DNA from: Bacilli bacterium
GTDB taxonomy: Bacteria > Bacillota_I > Bacilli_A > RFN20 > CAG-826
Assembly (NCBI GenBank): GCA_024408655.1
Contig: JAKSUV010000002.1
Coordinates: 1 to 64,000 of the forward strand
Reading direction: 5' to 3'
Length of the DNA stretch: 64,000 bases
The notes beneath the pieces are model-generated. The model saw only the letters and a program-made list of their open reading frames with translations, did not search any database and was not told the origin of the DNA. Position 1 is the first letter of the stretch. Each line of letters starts with the position of its first letter. Shown here piece by piece: positions 26,157 through 35,647 of the stretch. The translations under genes were made by a program, and so were the position numbers.

Positions 26157-28721
26157 ATGCGGAGATTTGTTGCTTATCTTTTAGCGTCAGTCACCATCTT
26201 TTTAGGTGTTGGTGTTACTTTTAAGCCTGTCGCAACGAGTATTAACCCTGATTTAAGTTATCGGAAAGGCCAAGCAATTACTTTCCGAATCTCGCATGAA
26301 GAGGATGAAGAACACACCGTAACCGAAGAAGAACTGCTTGATTACGCCCAAATCGCCGAAGATCGCTTAAAAGCTTTCGATGTCACCGATTATAAAATCG
26401 AAGTACGGAAGAATACGGAATTTAGTGAAGACGATACAACCGGCACATTTACGATTACTTGCACCGCGAATAACTCGGATGAATACGACTATATTTCGAA
26501 AATCATTTGCGCTAATCCGAAGATTAGTTTCGATACGGTGAATGGCACTCTACCAGTTGATGAAGACGGCTTTTCCTGGCACGAAAATGAAGCGACGATT
26601 GAATACGATGGAAACGCTTCGGTTTTAGTCTTAAAGATTCCTGATAAGGCCAAAACCAAAGTTGATGAATTAATTGAAAAAGCCAAGGAAGAAGAAGGCG
26701 ATGACCCTGATCCAGAAACAAACGAAGGTGAAGATCCCGGACCTTCAATTGTGATGTGGTTAAACCGGGTGGAAGGTGATGACTACGATAAGCGCGATGA
26801 CGATATTAATATTAAAAACAAAATCTTTAACGAATGCCGTTCTGATAGTTTTTATCACACTGGTAAAACTGACGAAATCCAAATTCGCTACGAAGCCGCT
26901 GGTTCATCAAAATTTGAAATCCAAGCTGCGTACCGGAAAGCGCTGTGCGCTTGTAATGTCTTAAACGCAAAAGAGACCGAATTTAAATGTGTAAAACTCG
27001 GTAGCGAGATTGTTGAACCAACGATTGAAGAATTAATTAACTATGGCAGCCACGCTGAACTAGCAATGAGTGCTACGCTTATTTCGCTGATGGTAAGTTA
27101 TGCGGTAACGGCAATAATTTTAGCCATCTTCTGTCGGATTACTTCCATTGCGATTTTAGCCTCCGCCACTTTGTCCACCTTCTTAACCTTTAGCCTCTTT
27201 GTGTTCTTTAAACCATTGTTTAACGTTGGCGCTTTAGTGGGTCTATTAATTGTAATGGGCGCTGGTTTATTCTCAGGTCTTGCGCATAATCATTATCTCC
27301 ACGAAGAAGTTTATAAAGGCCGGAGTTTAAAGAAAGCGAACTATGAAGCGAGCAAAAAGACAACGTTATTAACGGTTGATTCTTCCGTTGTTTTGGCTTT
27401 ACTTGGCATTTTCATTTACTTCATCGGTGGTTCGACGGTCGCAAGTCTTGGGGCCATCTTAATCTTTGGTTCAGTGCTTAATGTTTTAGTAAACACGTTT
27501 GTCTTAAAGGGCTTAATGTGGCTCGTCACTAATAACACCAAAACCCAAGATCAACTGAAGATGTTTGCTATTAATAAAAAACATGTGCCAAATTTAGCGA
27601 AAGAGGAAAAGCCAACTTATTTTGGTCCATACACTCGTTATAATTTCGCTAAGAAAAGGAAATTAGTTGGCATAATTGCGGGTGCTGTTTTACTCGCCGG
27701 TTCGATTGGGATGATTACCTTTAAAGCGGTGAACGGCGATATGTTTAACGCGGGTGATTATTTCGTCACCAAAAACGAATTCTGCATTTCGAGCACAACC
27801 GGCGCTAACGAATCTGACCCAATCGGTTCGATTGATACATTTAAGGCCGATGTCTTAAATAAAATTATGATCGCCGGCACCGATAAACATCTTGGATACG
27901 TTGATGATATTAGTCGTTACGAATATCAATATCACGATTCTTCGAAAGAAGCAGATTATCTTATCCACTACAATATCGTTACGGTGACTAGTGACGTGAC
28001 TGCCCTTTATTCATATAACGGTGGAGACCCCGAACCGCTTTACGACATTTTTCACTTTGCAGTCGGTGACTATAGTTCCGTCCTCAATGTCACTCAACGC
28101 GAAGTCCAGGCTTATGATTTGCCTAGTAACGCTGGTTTTATTTTATTAGCGAATGTGATGGCGGTGACCGTGAGCGCTTTCTATTTATGGATTCGTTACC
28201 GGGCGTCTCGCGCTGTTAGCACATTAATCATTGGCGCTAGTAGCGCACTTACGACGATTGGAGTAATGAGTTTATTACGGATTACCGCGACACCAGTGAT
28301 GGCGATTGCGGCCTCATTAGTTACGATGTTCTCTCTCCTTTATAGTTTATATATCCTTCATAAGGATAAAGATCTCATTCGTGATGAACGAATTCGTGAC
28401 TACGATACAAGAAAGAATACCCTTGTTAAAGCGCACCAAATGGCAACGGAACCGGCAATTAATTTAACCGCCGTCTTTATTTGTACCATGGTCATTTGCT
28501 TTGGCTTTGGTCCACATCAATTTATCGCTGTCTTCTTATCCGCCTTTATTGGTGGTTTAGTGAGCGTCGCAATGAATCTTTTCCTCTTTACGAGCATTAC
28601 TCAATACTTTGAAAAACAAATTAGTCAGATTAAGCTACCTGAGATTAAACTCAGAAAGAAGAAAGTGGCGGTTCAAGATAACGAATTATCCGAAGCCATC
28701 TTCATTGGCATTAACGACTAA
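26157..28721 (+). CDS. secDF: Fused protein-export membrane protein SecDF, divergent
   Basis: 854 residues, longer than B. subtilis SecDF (about 740). One N-terminal helix, a large extracytoplasmic P1-like domain (residues about 30-300, unusually acidic, with a run of E/D/P near 180-200), six-helix bundle with MGAGLFSGLAHNHYLHEEVYKGRSLKKA (SecD motif D5/D6 area), then a second extracytoplasmic domain and second six-helix bundle (SecF half). It uses the proton gradient to help SecYEG secretion. Assignment rests on topology, residual motifs and its place between ruvAB and recJ exactly as in B. subtilis; sequence motifs such as the canonical D-x-x-x-G are weak. Confidence 0.85.
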   Translation: MRRFVAYLLASVTIFLGVGVTFKPVATSINPDLSYRKGQAITFRISHEEDEEHTVTEEELLDYAQIAEDRLKAFDVTDYKIEVRKNTEFSEDDTTGTFTITCTANNSDEYDYISKIICANPKISFDTVNGTLPVDEDGFSWHENEATIEYDGNASVLVLKIPDKAKTKVDELIEKAKEEEGDDPDPETNEGEDPGPSIVMWLNRVEGDDYDKRDDDINIKNKIFNECRSDSFYHTGKTDEIQIRYEAAGSSKFEIQAAYRKALCACNVLNAKETEFKCVKLGSEIVEPTIEELINYGSHAELAMSATLISLMVSYAVTAIILAIFCRITSIAILASATLSTFLTFSLFVFFKPLFNVGALVGLLIVMGAGLFSGLAHNHYLHEEVYKGRSLKKANYEASKKTTLLTVDSSVVLALLGIFIYFIGGSTVASLGAILIFGSVLNVLVNTFVLKGLMWLVTNNTKTQDQLKMFAINKKHVPNLAKEEKPTYFGPYTRYNFAKKRKLVGIIAGAVLLAGSIGMITFKAVNGDMFNAGDYFVTKNEFCISSTTGANESDPIGSIDTFKADVLNKIMIAGTDKHLGYVDDISRYEYQYHDSSKEADYLIHYNIVTVTSDVTALYSYNGGDPEPLYDIFHFAVGDYSSVLNVTQREVQAYDLPSNAGFILLANVMAVTVSAFYLWIRYRASRAVSTLIIGASSALTTIGVMSLLRITATPVMAIAASLVTMFSLLYSLYILHKDKDLIRDERIRDYDTRKNTLVKAHQMATEPAINLTAVFICTMVICFGFGPHQFIAVFLSAFIGGLVSVAMNLFLFTSITQYFEKQISQIKLPEIKLRKKKVAVQDNELSEAIFIGIND

Positions 28722-28730
28722 TCATCTTTG

Positions 28731-30260
28731 ATGACTCTTTTTGATAAATTATTAACTTACTACCATATTAGCCAAAAAGATTTTGTTATTTTATCGCGCG
28801 ACGCTAACGATGGCGATGTGCCAAATTATCACGCTTTCATAGAGATAGATATCGCTAAAGCACGAATAAAAAAAGCGATTGATAATAAAGAAAAGATATT
28901 AGTCTATGGTGATTATGATGCCGATGGGATTTTAGCCACTTCAATCCTGGTTAGAACACTAAAAAAATTAAACACCGAAGTTGATTATTATGTTCCGTCG
29001 CGTTATCTCGATGGTTATGGTCTTAGCGAAGAGAAAGTAATTAAAGCCTACGAACAAGGTTATACCTTAATTATTACTGTTGATAATGGGGTAACCGCTC
29101 TAGCGGCGATTAAAAAAGCGAAAGAATTAAAACTTGATTTAATTATCACCGATCACCACGAGTACCAAACGCGACCTGACGCACTTGCGTTTCTTCATCC
29201 CAAAGCCTCGAGTTTAAAAGTAACCACGAGTGGCGCCATGACCGCATTCTATTTAAGCTACGCTTTATTAGAAGAAATTGATCCTTACTTCTTAATTATG
29301 GGTGCAACCTCCATTCTTTCTGACGTGATGCCATTATTAGAAGAGAACCGCTTTATCGTCAAATTAGCGCTCAAATACTTAAACAAAAATAAGTACGACC
29401 AATTTAATTTATTAAGTGGTGTTTATCAGTATGATGAAATGACTTTAAATAGTTTAGTCATTCCTAAAATTAACGCGGTGGGGCGGATTGAACAAGGGAA
29501 AGAAGTAAACGTTTTAGTTAAATATTTTATAAGTGATAATTACCGTGATTTAGTCAAAATTCGTGACTATGTTAACGAAGTTAACGAACGTCGAAAAGAT
29601 TTAGCGAATAACGCTTTACAAGCTTCCGTCGATATTACTAAAGCGTGCGTTTGTTTAAAACTTGATTGCTTAACTGGTTTATCCGGCTTAATCGCTAACC
29701 GCTTTTTAATGGCGCATGATAAACCCGCCGCCATCTTCGCTCAGGACTTAAAAGAAGGATATATCCGTGGTTCATTACGTAGTAAAAACGGTTGTAATGT
29801 CATTGATTTTATTAATCAAAACCAAGATTTATTTACTGAATTTGGTGGACACGCTTTTGCGGCGGGAGTAGTCATTAAAGAAAGTGACTTTTTGACTTTT
29901 ACTGACCGATTTGACGCTTACGCTAAAGCGCATCCGTTTACCCAAGCAGAAGATTTAATTATGATTGGTAAGAACGAAATTACTTTCGATAACTATAATC
30001 TTTTACGTTCTTTTGCCCCGTTTGGTGAAAACTGGCGGGAACCAACTTTTTTACTTAAAAATATTGCCACCAATACATTTACGCGGATTGGTAATAACGC
30101 TCAGCACCTTGCCATCCCGCTTACTCACGACATCAAAATCATCGGCTTTAATTACCCATTTGATGAAGCACACAATAAGGAAGAAGTTGATTTAGTGGGG
30201 AAATTCCGTCTCAACCGGTTTAAGAATCGCGTCACGCTTAATTTTGTTTTAGAAAATTAA
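28731..30260 (+). CDS. recJ: Single-stranded-DNA exonuclease RecJ, short form
   Basis: 509 residues from the ATG at 28731 (a TTG one codon earlier is unlikely). DHH-family motifs: VYGDYDADGILATSIL, DNGVTA, TDHHE (DHH), and later GGHAFAAGV of the DHHA1 domain, then an OB-like end (PTFLLKNIATNTF). Much shorter than B. subtilis RecJ (about 780), lacking the long C-terminal region. Digests ssDNA 5' to 3' in RecF-type repair. Lies 9 bases after secDF without a ribosome site. Confidence 0.92.
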   Translation: MTLFDKLLTYYHISQKDFVILSRDANDGDVPNYHAFIEIDIAKARIKKAIDNKEKILVYGDYDADGILATSILVRTLKKLNTEVDYYVPSRYLDGYGLSEEKVIKAYEQGYTLIITVDNGVTALAAIKKAKELKLDLIITDHHEYQTRPDALAFLHPKASSLKVTTSGAMTAFYLSYALLEEIDPYFLIMGATSILSDVMPLLEENRFIVKLALKYLNKNKYDQFNLLSGVYQYDEMTLNSLVIPKINAVGRIEQGKEVNVLVKYFISDNYRDLVKIRDYVNEVNERRKDLANNALQASVDITKACVCLKLDCLTGLSGLIANRFLMAHDKPAAIFAQDLKEGYIRGSLRSKNGCNVIDFINQNQDLFTEFGGHAFAAGVVIKESDFLTFTDRFDAYAKAHPFTQAEDLIMIGKNEITFDNYNLLRSFAPFGENWREPTFLLKNIATNTFTRIGNNAQHLAIPLTHDIKIIGFNYPFDEAHNKEEVDLVGKFRLNRFKNRVTLNFVLEN

Positions 30261-30269
30261 GAAAACATC

Positions 30270-30275
30270 TATAAT
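30270..30275 (+). promoter_or_regulatory. -10 box for leaderless rel
   Basis: TATAAT ends 8 bases before the ATG at 30284 in the 23-base gap after recJ; no ribosome site. Confidence 0.6.
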
Positions 30276-30283
30276 ATTGGGTA

Positions 30284-32503
30284 ATGGCAAATCCGAAAAC
30301 AACATCGATTAACGGGGGTTATCCCCTTCATACTTTCGAAGATATTCGTGATCTTTATTCTGTCTATATTAGTAATCCTACCGACCGGGAATTAATCGAA
30401 AAAGCCTATAAATTAGCCCTCAAAAAACACGAAGGTGTGACTCGCCAAACGGGCGAACCTTATATCCATCATCCCCTCGAAGTTTGCTACATTTTAGCGC
30501 GTCTCCACGTCGGCCCCAAAACGATTGCCGCGGGCTTTTTACATGACCTCGTCGAAGATACCGATGTCACCATCGAACAAATTGGCAAAATGTTTGGTAA
30601 AGAAGTTCAAGGAATTGTGGACGCTTTAACTAAAATCCAACGTTTAAAATTATCCCACCAAGACCGGATTAATTTAACCGCTGAGGATCATAAGAAAATT
30701 TTCCTTGGAATGTCAAAAGACATTCGGGTCATCATTATTAAACTCGCTGACCGTTTACATAATATGCGGACGATTGACGGCTTACCGCCTGAACGGATTG
30801 AACGGTTAAGCCGCGAAACAATTGAAGTCTTTGTCCCGATTGCCCACCGCCTTGGTATTTATTCCATTCAAAGTGAACTAGAAGACTTGGTACTTAAGCA
30901 CTTAAAGCCAGATATTTATCGCGAAATTAATACGTTAGTCAATAAGAAAATTAAGAACCGGAAAAAGAGCCTTGATATCTTAATGAAGCGGATTGCGGAT
31001 TTGCTTTTTGAACACAAGATTCCTTTTGAAATTAAAAGCCGTGTGAAAAGTATTTATTCGATATATAAAAAGATTTATCTTAAAGGGCGAAACTTCGATG
31101 AAATCTACGATATTTTAGCCATTCGAATTATCACCGACACCGAACTTCGTTGTTACGAAATCATTGGTCTCATTCATAATTTATATAAACCGATTCCGGG
31201 TCGCTTTAAAGATTATATTGCGGTGCCCAAAGCGAACATGTATCAATCCTTACACACTTCAATCATGTCGGGTGATGGTCACTTCTTTGAAGTGCAAGTA
31301 AGAACCCACGAGATGAACGAAATCGCTGAGACTGGTGTCGCTGCCCACTGGAAATATAAAGAGGGTCGTCGCTATAACTCAAAACGCGAAATGAAAGAAA
31401 TTGAATCGCGGCTCCATTGGTTCCGTGATTTTGTTGCGATGAGTGGTTCAGAATTAAGTCAAAACGCGAGTGATTATATTAACGATTTACGGCACGATAT
31501 CTTTGATAGTAGCGTTTACGTAATTACGCCCCTAGGAAAAGTAATTGATTTACCCGCTGGTGCGACGCCACTAGATTTTGCTTATAAGATTCACACCCGC
31601 GTTGGTGATCAAGCAGTTGGTGCGATTGTTAATAACGTGATGGTTCCGCTTAACACGGTTTTAAAAAGCGGCGATATTGTCGAAATTAAAACTAATCCCA
31701 ATAGTGGTGGACCAAACGAAGGCTGGTTAAAGATTGCCAAAAGTAATTCCGCTTTAGCGCATATTCGTAAAGCGCTGGCGAAGAAGAATTCTTCGTTACA
31801 CCAAGAAGAACGGGCGGGACACGGTCGAACCGCCTTAAAAGAACAATTCGCGAAATTTAATTTCAGCGAAGAAGAAATGCTCGAACGCGTTGGTAGTAAA
31901 AGTGTTCTTGATTATTATCAATGTAAAAACATGCAAGAGTTATTTGTGAAAGTAAGTGACCGAAATCCAACGGCCGCCGCCGTTTTTGAACATTTAAATC
32001 TTAAATCAAAGCGCGCTGCCGAATTAAAACTCGACCGGATTAAGAAAAATCCAACTGATGTTGTCCCAGTTACTATTGGCGGAGAAACCCGCATTGCGGT
32101 TTCGCTTGGTAGCTGTTGTACACCAATCCCCGGCGATGATATTGTTGGCTATATTACCAAAGGTAAAGGCGTCACGATTCACCGGGTTAATTGTCCAAAT
32201 ATTCAACATCATCCGGAACGCTTAATGGAAGCGGAATGGAACGAACAAGACCGGCTCGTTACCTATCCCGTTGATATCGCTATTGAAGCCAATGACCGTA
32301 ACAATTTATTAAGTGATATTATGAGCGTCATTAACCAACATAATGTCCCAATCTCAGCCATTTCGGCGCATCTTCATAGTGAAAACCTCACTTCAACCAT
32401 TAACGCCACTATCCACGTGAGTGATTCAAAGCGCCTCAACGATATCTTTAATGTCATCTTAAATATCCCTGGCGTTTATGATGTCGCTCGCGTAATTCAC
32501 TAA
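30284..32503 (+). CDS. rel: Bifunctional (p)ppGpp synthetase/hydrolase Rel
   Basis: 739 residues with the full long-RSH layout: HD hydrolase (HHPLEVCYILA, FLHDLVEDTD, residues about 60-110), synthetase (YDILAIRIITD, GRFKDYIAVPKANMYQSLHTSIM, about 240-350), TGS (VITPLGKVIDLPAGATPLDFAYKIHT), zinc-finger/helical region (SCCTPIPGDDIVGYI) and C-terminal ACT. HD residues are intact, so both activities are expected. It senses amino-acid starvation on the ribosome. Between recJ and hisS as in B. subtilis, but apt and dtd are missing. Confidence 0.97.
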   Translation: MANPKTTSINGGYPLHTFEDIRDLYSVYISNPTDRELIEKAYKLALKKHEGVTRQTGEPYIHHPLEVCYILARLHVGPKTIAAGFLHDLVEDTDVTIEQIGKMFGKEVQGIVDALTKIQRLKLSHQDRINLTAEDHKKIFLGMSKDIRVIIIKLADRLHNMRTIDGLPPERIERLSRETIEVFVPIAHRLGIYSIQSELEDLVLKHLKPDIYREINTLVNKKIKNRKKSLDILMKRIADLLFEHKIPFEIKSRVKSIYSIYKKIYLKGRNFDEIYDILAIRIITDTELRCYEIIGLIHNLYKPIPGRFKDYIAVPKANMYQSLHTSIMSGDGHFFEVQVRTHEMNEIAETGVAAHWKYKEGRRYNSKREMKEIESRLHWFRDFVAMSGSELSQNASDYINDLRHDIFDSSVYVITPLGKVIDLPAGATPLDFAYKIHTRVGDQAVGAIVNNVMVPLNTVLKSGDIVEIKTNPNSGGPNEGWLKIAKSNSALAHIRKALAKKNSSLHQEERAGHGRTALKEQFAKFNFSEEEMLERVGSKSVLDYYQCKNMQELFVKVSDRNPTAAAVFEHLNLKSKRAAELKLDRIKKNPTDVVPVTIGGETRIAVSLGSCCTPIPGDDIVGYITKGKGVTIHRVNCPNIQHHPERLMEAEWNEQDRLVTYPVDIAIEANDRNNLLSDIMSVINQHNVPISAISAHLHSENLTSTINATIHVSDSKRLNDIFNVILNIPGVYDVARVIH

Positions 32504-32518
32504 GGGCGATTAACAAAT

Positions 32519-32544
32519 GCACTCTAAAAGAGTGCTTTTGTTTT
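32519..32544 (+). terminator. Terminator after rel
   Basis: GCACTCT (32519-32525) pairs with AGAGTGC (32529-32535) over AAA, then TTTTGTTTT. Confidence 0.92.
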
Positions 32545-32558
32545 AGGGGCATTTTAGA

Positions 32559-32564
32559 TATAAT
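32559..32564 (+). promoter_or_regulatory. -10 box of the hisS-aspS-tkt transcript
   Basis: TATAAT shortly after a terminator; predicted start near 32571 gives a leader of about 15 bases with only a weak AGAGAG before the ATG at 32586. No T-box leader is present, unlike many Firmicutes hisS-aspS operons. Confidence 0.65.
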
Positions 32565-32585
32565 ACTAGCAAGAGAGTTTTTGTT

Positions 32586-33908
32586 ATGGAATACCAAAAT
32601 GTTAAAGGCACACACGATATTATCTTAAAAGAAGCCCGCTATTACCAAGCGATTGAATCGCTTTTTATTTCGCTTGCCGAAATATATGGTTATAACGAAT
32701 TTAGAACACCAATTATTGAACCGACCGAACTCTTCTCTCGTTCAAAGAACGATAGTAGTGATATGGTCCGGAAACAAATGTATACGTTTAAAGATTTAGC
32801 GGATCGTTCAATCACCCTTCGTCCGGAAGGTACCGCGAGTGTCGCTCGCGCCATCGTTAATAATAAACTTCACGCGGAACAAGATTTCCCGATTAAAGCC
32901 TATTATCTAGGTCCGGTGTTTCGTTATGAACGTCCAAAAGCCGGTACTTACCGTCAGTTCCTCCAATTTGGGATTGAAAACATCGGCGTTGATAGTGAAT
33001 ACGCGGATGTAGAAACGATTATTCTTAGTTACCGCGCTTTAAAGATGCTTGGCTTCCAAAAACTAAAATTAAAGATTAATACTTTAGGTGATAGTGAGTC
33101 CCGCGAGAATTATAAAAAAGCGCTAGTGAAATATTTCACTCCCTTAATTAGCAAGATGTGCCCGGATTGCCAAGAACGCTTAAAACTTAATCCATTACGG
33201 ATTCTTGATTGTAAAGTTCCTGAAGATCATGAATTAACTAAGAAAGCGCCAAGAATAAAAGAATATTTAACTAAAGCCGCTGCGGAACGCTTTAAGAAAA
33301 CGACTGAATTACTTGATGAAGTTGGAATCCCCTACGAAGTTGATGACACGATTGTCCGTGGACTCGATTATTATTCCCACATTGTTTATGAATACGAATA
33401 TATTAGTCAATCCGGCTTAAATGTTGGTGCCTTAGGTGGTGGAGGTCACTACGATAATTTAGTGAGTGAAGTGGGCGGACCAAAACTCGCGGGCGTGGGT
33501 TTTGCCTTTGGCATTGAACGCATTTATTCACTTTTAAAAGAAGAAAACCTTTTACCAAAATTACACGCTGGCTTTGATTTCTATGTGATGCCAGTTGGTG
33601 AAGCCTGTATTAAGCGCGCCTATATTGTTGCCGACTATTTACGGATGCTTGGCTATAAAGCCGATGCAATTATCGAAAAGAAATCGTTTAAAGCGATGTT
33701 CCGTAAAGCCGAAAAACACGAGGCCCGCTTTAGCGTCATTATCGGCGAGAACGAATTAAAGAATAACGAAGTGGTCATTAAAAATATGGATACACAAGAA
33801 CAAAAGACGGTTAAAAATACCGAGCTCAAAGCTTATTGTGATTCCTTATTTAACGAACACGAATGTCATTGTCATGATGAGGGTTGTGAGTGTCATCACA
33901 AAAAATAA
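32586..33908 (+). CDS. hisS: Histidyl-tRNA synthetase with a Cys/His-rich tail
   Basis: 440 residues. Class II motifs: motif 1 region YNEFRTPIIEPTELFSR, motif 2 YLGPVFRYERPKAGTYRQFLQFGIE, histidine-specific LGDSESRENY and GLDYYSHIVYEY, motif 3 GVGFAFGIERIYSL, then the anticodon-binding domain. After the normal end it carries an extra tail of about 20 residues, EHECHCHDEGCECHHKK, with four Cys and five His, which looks like a metal-binding appendage and is not part of the usual enzyme. Followed 3 bases later by aspS. Confidence 0.97.
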   Translation: MEYQNVKGTHDIILKEARYYQAIESLFISLAEIYGYNEFRTPIIEPTELFSRSKNDSSDMVRKQMYTFKDLADRSITLRPEGTASVARAIVNNKLHAEQDFPIKAYYLGPVFRYERPKAGTYRQFLQFGIENIGVDSEYADVETIILSYRALKMLGFQKLKLKINTLGDSESRENYKKALVKYFTPLISKMCPDCQERLKLNPLRILDCKVPEDHELTKKAPRIKEYLTKAAAERFKKTTELLDEVGIPYEVDDTIVRGLDYYSHIVYEYEYISQSGLNVGALGGGGHYDNLVSEVGGPKLAGVGFAFGIERIYSLLKEENLLPKLHAGFDFYVMPVGEACIKRAYIVADYLRMLGYKADAIIEKKSFKAMFRKAEKHEARFSVIIGENELKNNEVVIKNMDTQEQKTVKNTELKAYCDSLFNEHECHCHDEGCECHHKK

Positions 33909-33911
33909 ATT

Positions 33912-35645
33912 ATGGAAAGAACAAATAATAACGGAACACTTAGTTTAAAAGACGTTGGTCAAGACGTTATCTTAGTCGGCTGGGTCCACAAGAAAAGAAA
34001 CCTTGGCTCTTTAATGTTTATTGATTTACGTGACCGGAGCGGCATTATCCAAATAACGGTGCGTGATGATGTGAAAGTGCCTGATATCCGTAACGAATAC
34101 GTGATTCAAGTTTATGGTAAAGTGGCGAAAAAAGATGTTCCTAACAAAGCCTTAAAGACCGGGGCGATTGAAGTTATCGCAAGTAAAATTAATGTTATTA
34201 ATACCGCGGAAACTACGCCAATGATTATCGATGATAATACGGACGCACTTGAAGATACGCGGCTAAAATATCGTTACCTTGATTTACGTCGCCCAATCAT
34301 GCAACAACGTTTAATCACCCGAGCGAAAATCGTTAAAGCCACCCATGAATATTTAGATGAACACGGTTTCTTAGAAGTAGAAACACCAATTCTAACTTTA
34401 TCCACTCCCGAAGGAGCGCGTGACTATTTAGTGCCAAGCCGGATTCATCACGGTTGTTTCTACGCGTTACCACAATCACCACAAGTTTATAAACAACTCT
34501 TAATGATCGGCGGCATTGAACGGTATTACCAAATCGCTAAATGTTTCCGCGATGAAGATTTGCGGGCCGACCGGCAACCGGACTTCACCCAAATTGACGT
34601 TGAAACGTCTTTCTTAGATGAAGACCAATTATTAGCATTAATGGAAGGCTTAATCGCTAACATCTTTAAGAAAGTCATTAATTACGATGTTAAATTACCT
34701 TTACGCCGGTTAAAATACGATGAAGCGGTCGACACTTATGGGAGCGATAAACCTGATACCCGTTTTGAAATGCACCTTATTGATGTAAAAGATGTGTTGA
34801 AGGATTCAGACTTCAACGTCTTTAAAGAATTAAGTACCATTAAATGTATTGTGGTGCCAGGCGTCGCCTCGATCACCAGCCGCAAGAATATTGATAATCT
34901 TCAACTCGAAGCGAAGAAATTTTCCTTAAAAGGTTATACCGTCATCAAAAATTTAAATGGGGTATTAGAAGGAAGCGTCGTTAAATATTTTAACGATGAT
35001 GTTAAAAAGCGTTTACTTGATGTAACGAAAGCAAAACATAATGACATCATCATTATCGCCGCGAGTAATGAATATCGTGATGTCTGTTTTGGTCTAGGCG
35101 CCTTAAGAACTAGTTACGCGAACGAACTAAAATTAATTAAGCCAAACACTTATGACTTATTATGGGTCAACGATTTCCCGTTATTTGAAAAGAGCAAGGA
35201 AACGGGGCAAATCACTTCTAGTCACCATCCCTTCACACGACCCAAAGAAGCCGAAGCGAAATATCTTGATACTGATCCAACTAAAGTCCACGCTTCCGCC
35301 TATGACATTGTCATTAATGGTTATGAAGCCGGTGGTGGTTCACTAAGAATTTATGACCAAAAAATGCAAAAGAAGGTTTTCCAATTACTTGGTTTAAGCG
35401 ATGAAGATATTAAACGGAAGTTTGGTTTCTTTATTGATGCGTTTAAATATGGCACGCCACCACACGCCGGGATCGCCTTTGGTCTTGAGCGCCTTACGAT
35501 GGTGTTAAGCGGAACGAATAATATTCGTGACGTCATTGCTTTCCCGAAAAATTTAGCGGCAGCTTGCCCAATGAGCAATAGTCCACGCGCAGTTGATAAA
35601 GCCCAACTTGATGAACTTGGTATTGAAATTAAAAAGGAGAAATAG
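33912..35645 (+). CDS. aspS: Aspartyl-tRNA synthetase
   Basis: 577 residues, bacterial type. OB-fold anticodon domain (residues 1-105; GWVHKKRNLGSLMFIDLRDRSG), class II core with motif 2 FRDEDLRADRQPDFTQID, the bacterial GAD insertion (about 280-400), then HHPFTRPKEAE and motif 3 GIAFGLERLTMVLSG. Charges tRNA-Asp. hisS-aspS pairing is classical for Firmicutes. No SD sequence; the ATG is 3 bases after the hisS stop. Confidence 0.97.
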   Translation: MERTNNNGTLSLKDVGQDVILVGWVHKKRNLGSLMFIDLRDRSGIIQITVRDDVKVPDIRNEYVIQVYGKVAKKDVPNKALKTGAIEVIASKINVINTAETTPMIIDDNTDALEDTRLKYRYLDLRRPIMQQRLITRAKIVKATHEYLDEHGFLEVETPILTLSTPEGARDYLVPSRIHHGCFYALPQSPQVYKQLLMIGGIERYYQIAKCFRDEDLRADRQPDFTQIDVETSFLDEDQLLALMEGLIANIFKKVINYDVKLPLRRLKYDEAVDTYGSDKPDTRFEMHLIDVKDVLKDSDFNVFKELSTIKCIVVPGVASITSRKNIDNLQLEAKKFSLKGYTVIKNLNGVLEGSVVKYFNDDVKKRLLDVTKAKHNDIIIIAASNEYRDVCFGLGALRTSYANELKLIKPNTYDLLWVNDFPLFEKSKETGQITSSHHPFTRPKEAEAKYLDTDPTKVHASAYDIVINGYEAGGGSLRIYDQKMQKKVFQLLGLSDEDIKRKFGFFIDAFKYGTPPHAGIAFGLERLTMVLSGTNNIRDVIAFPKNLAAACPMSNSPRAVDKAQLDELGIEIKKEK

Positions 35646-35647
35646 TT

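Noticed and set aside
32545-32585. T-box leader before hisS
   Set aside because: The leader between promoter and ATG is about 15 bases, far too short for a T-box.
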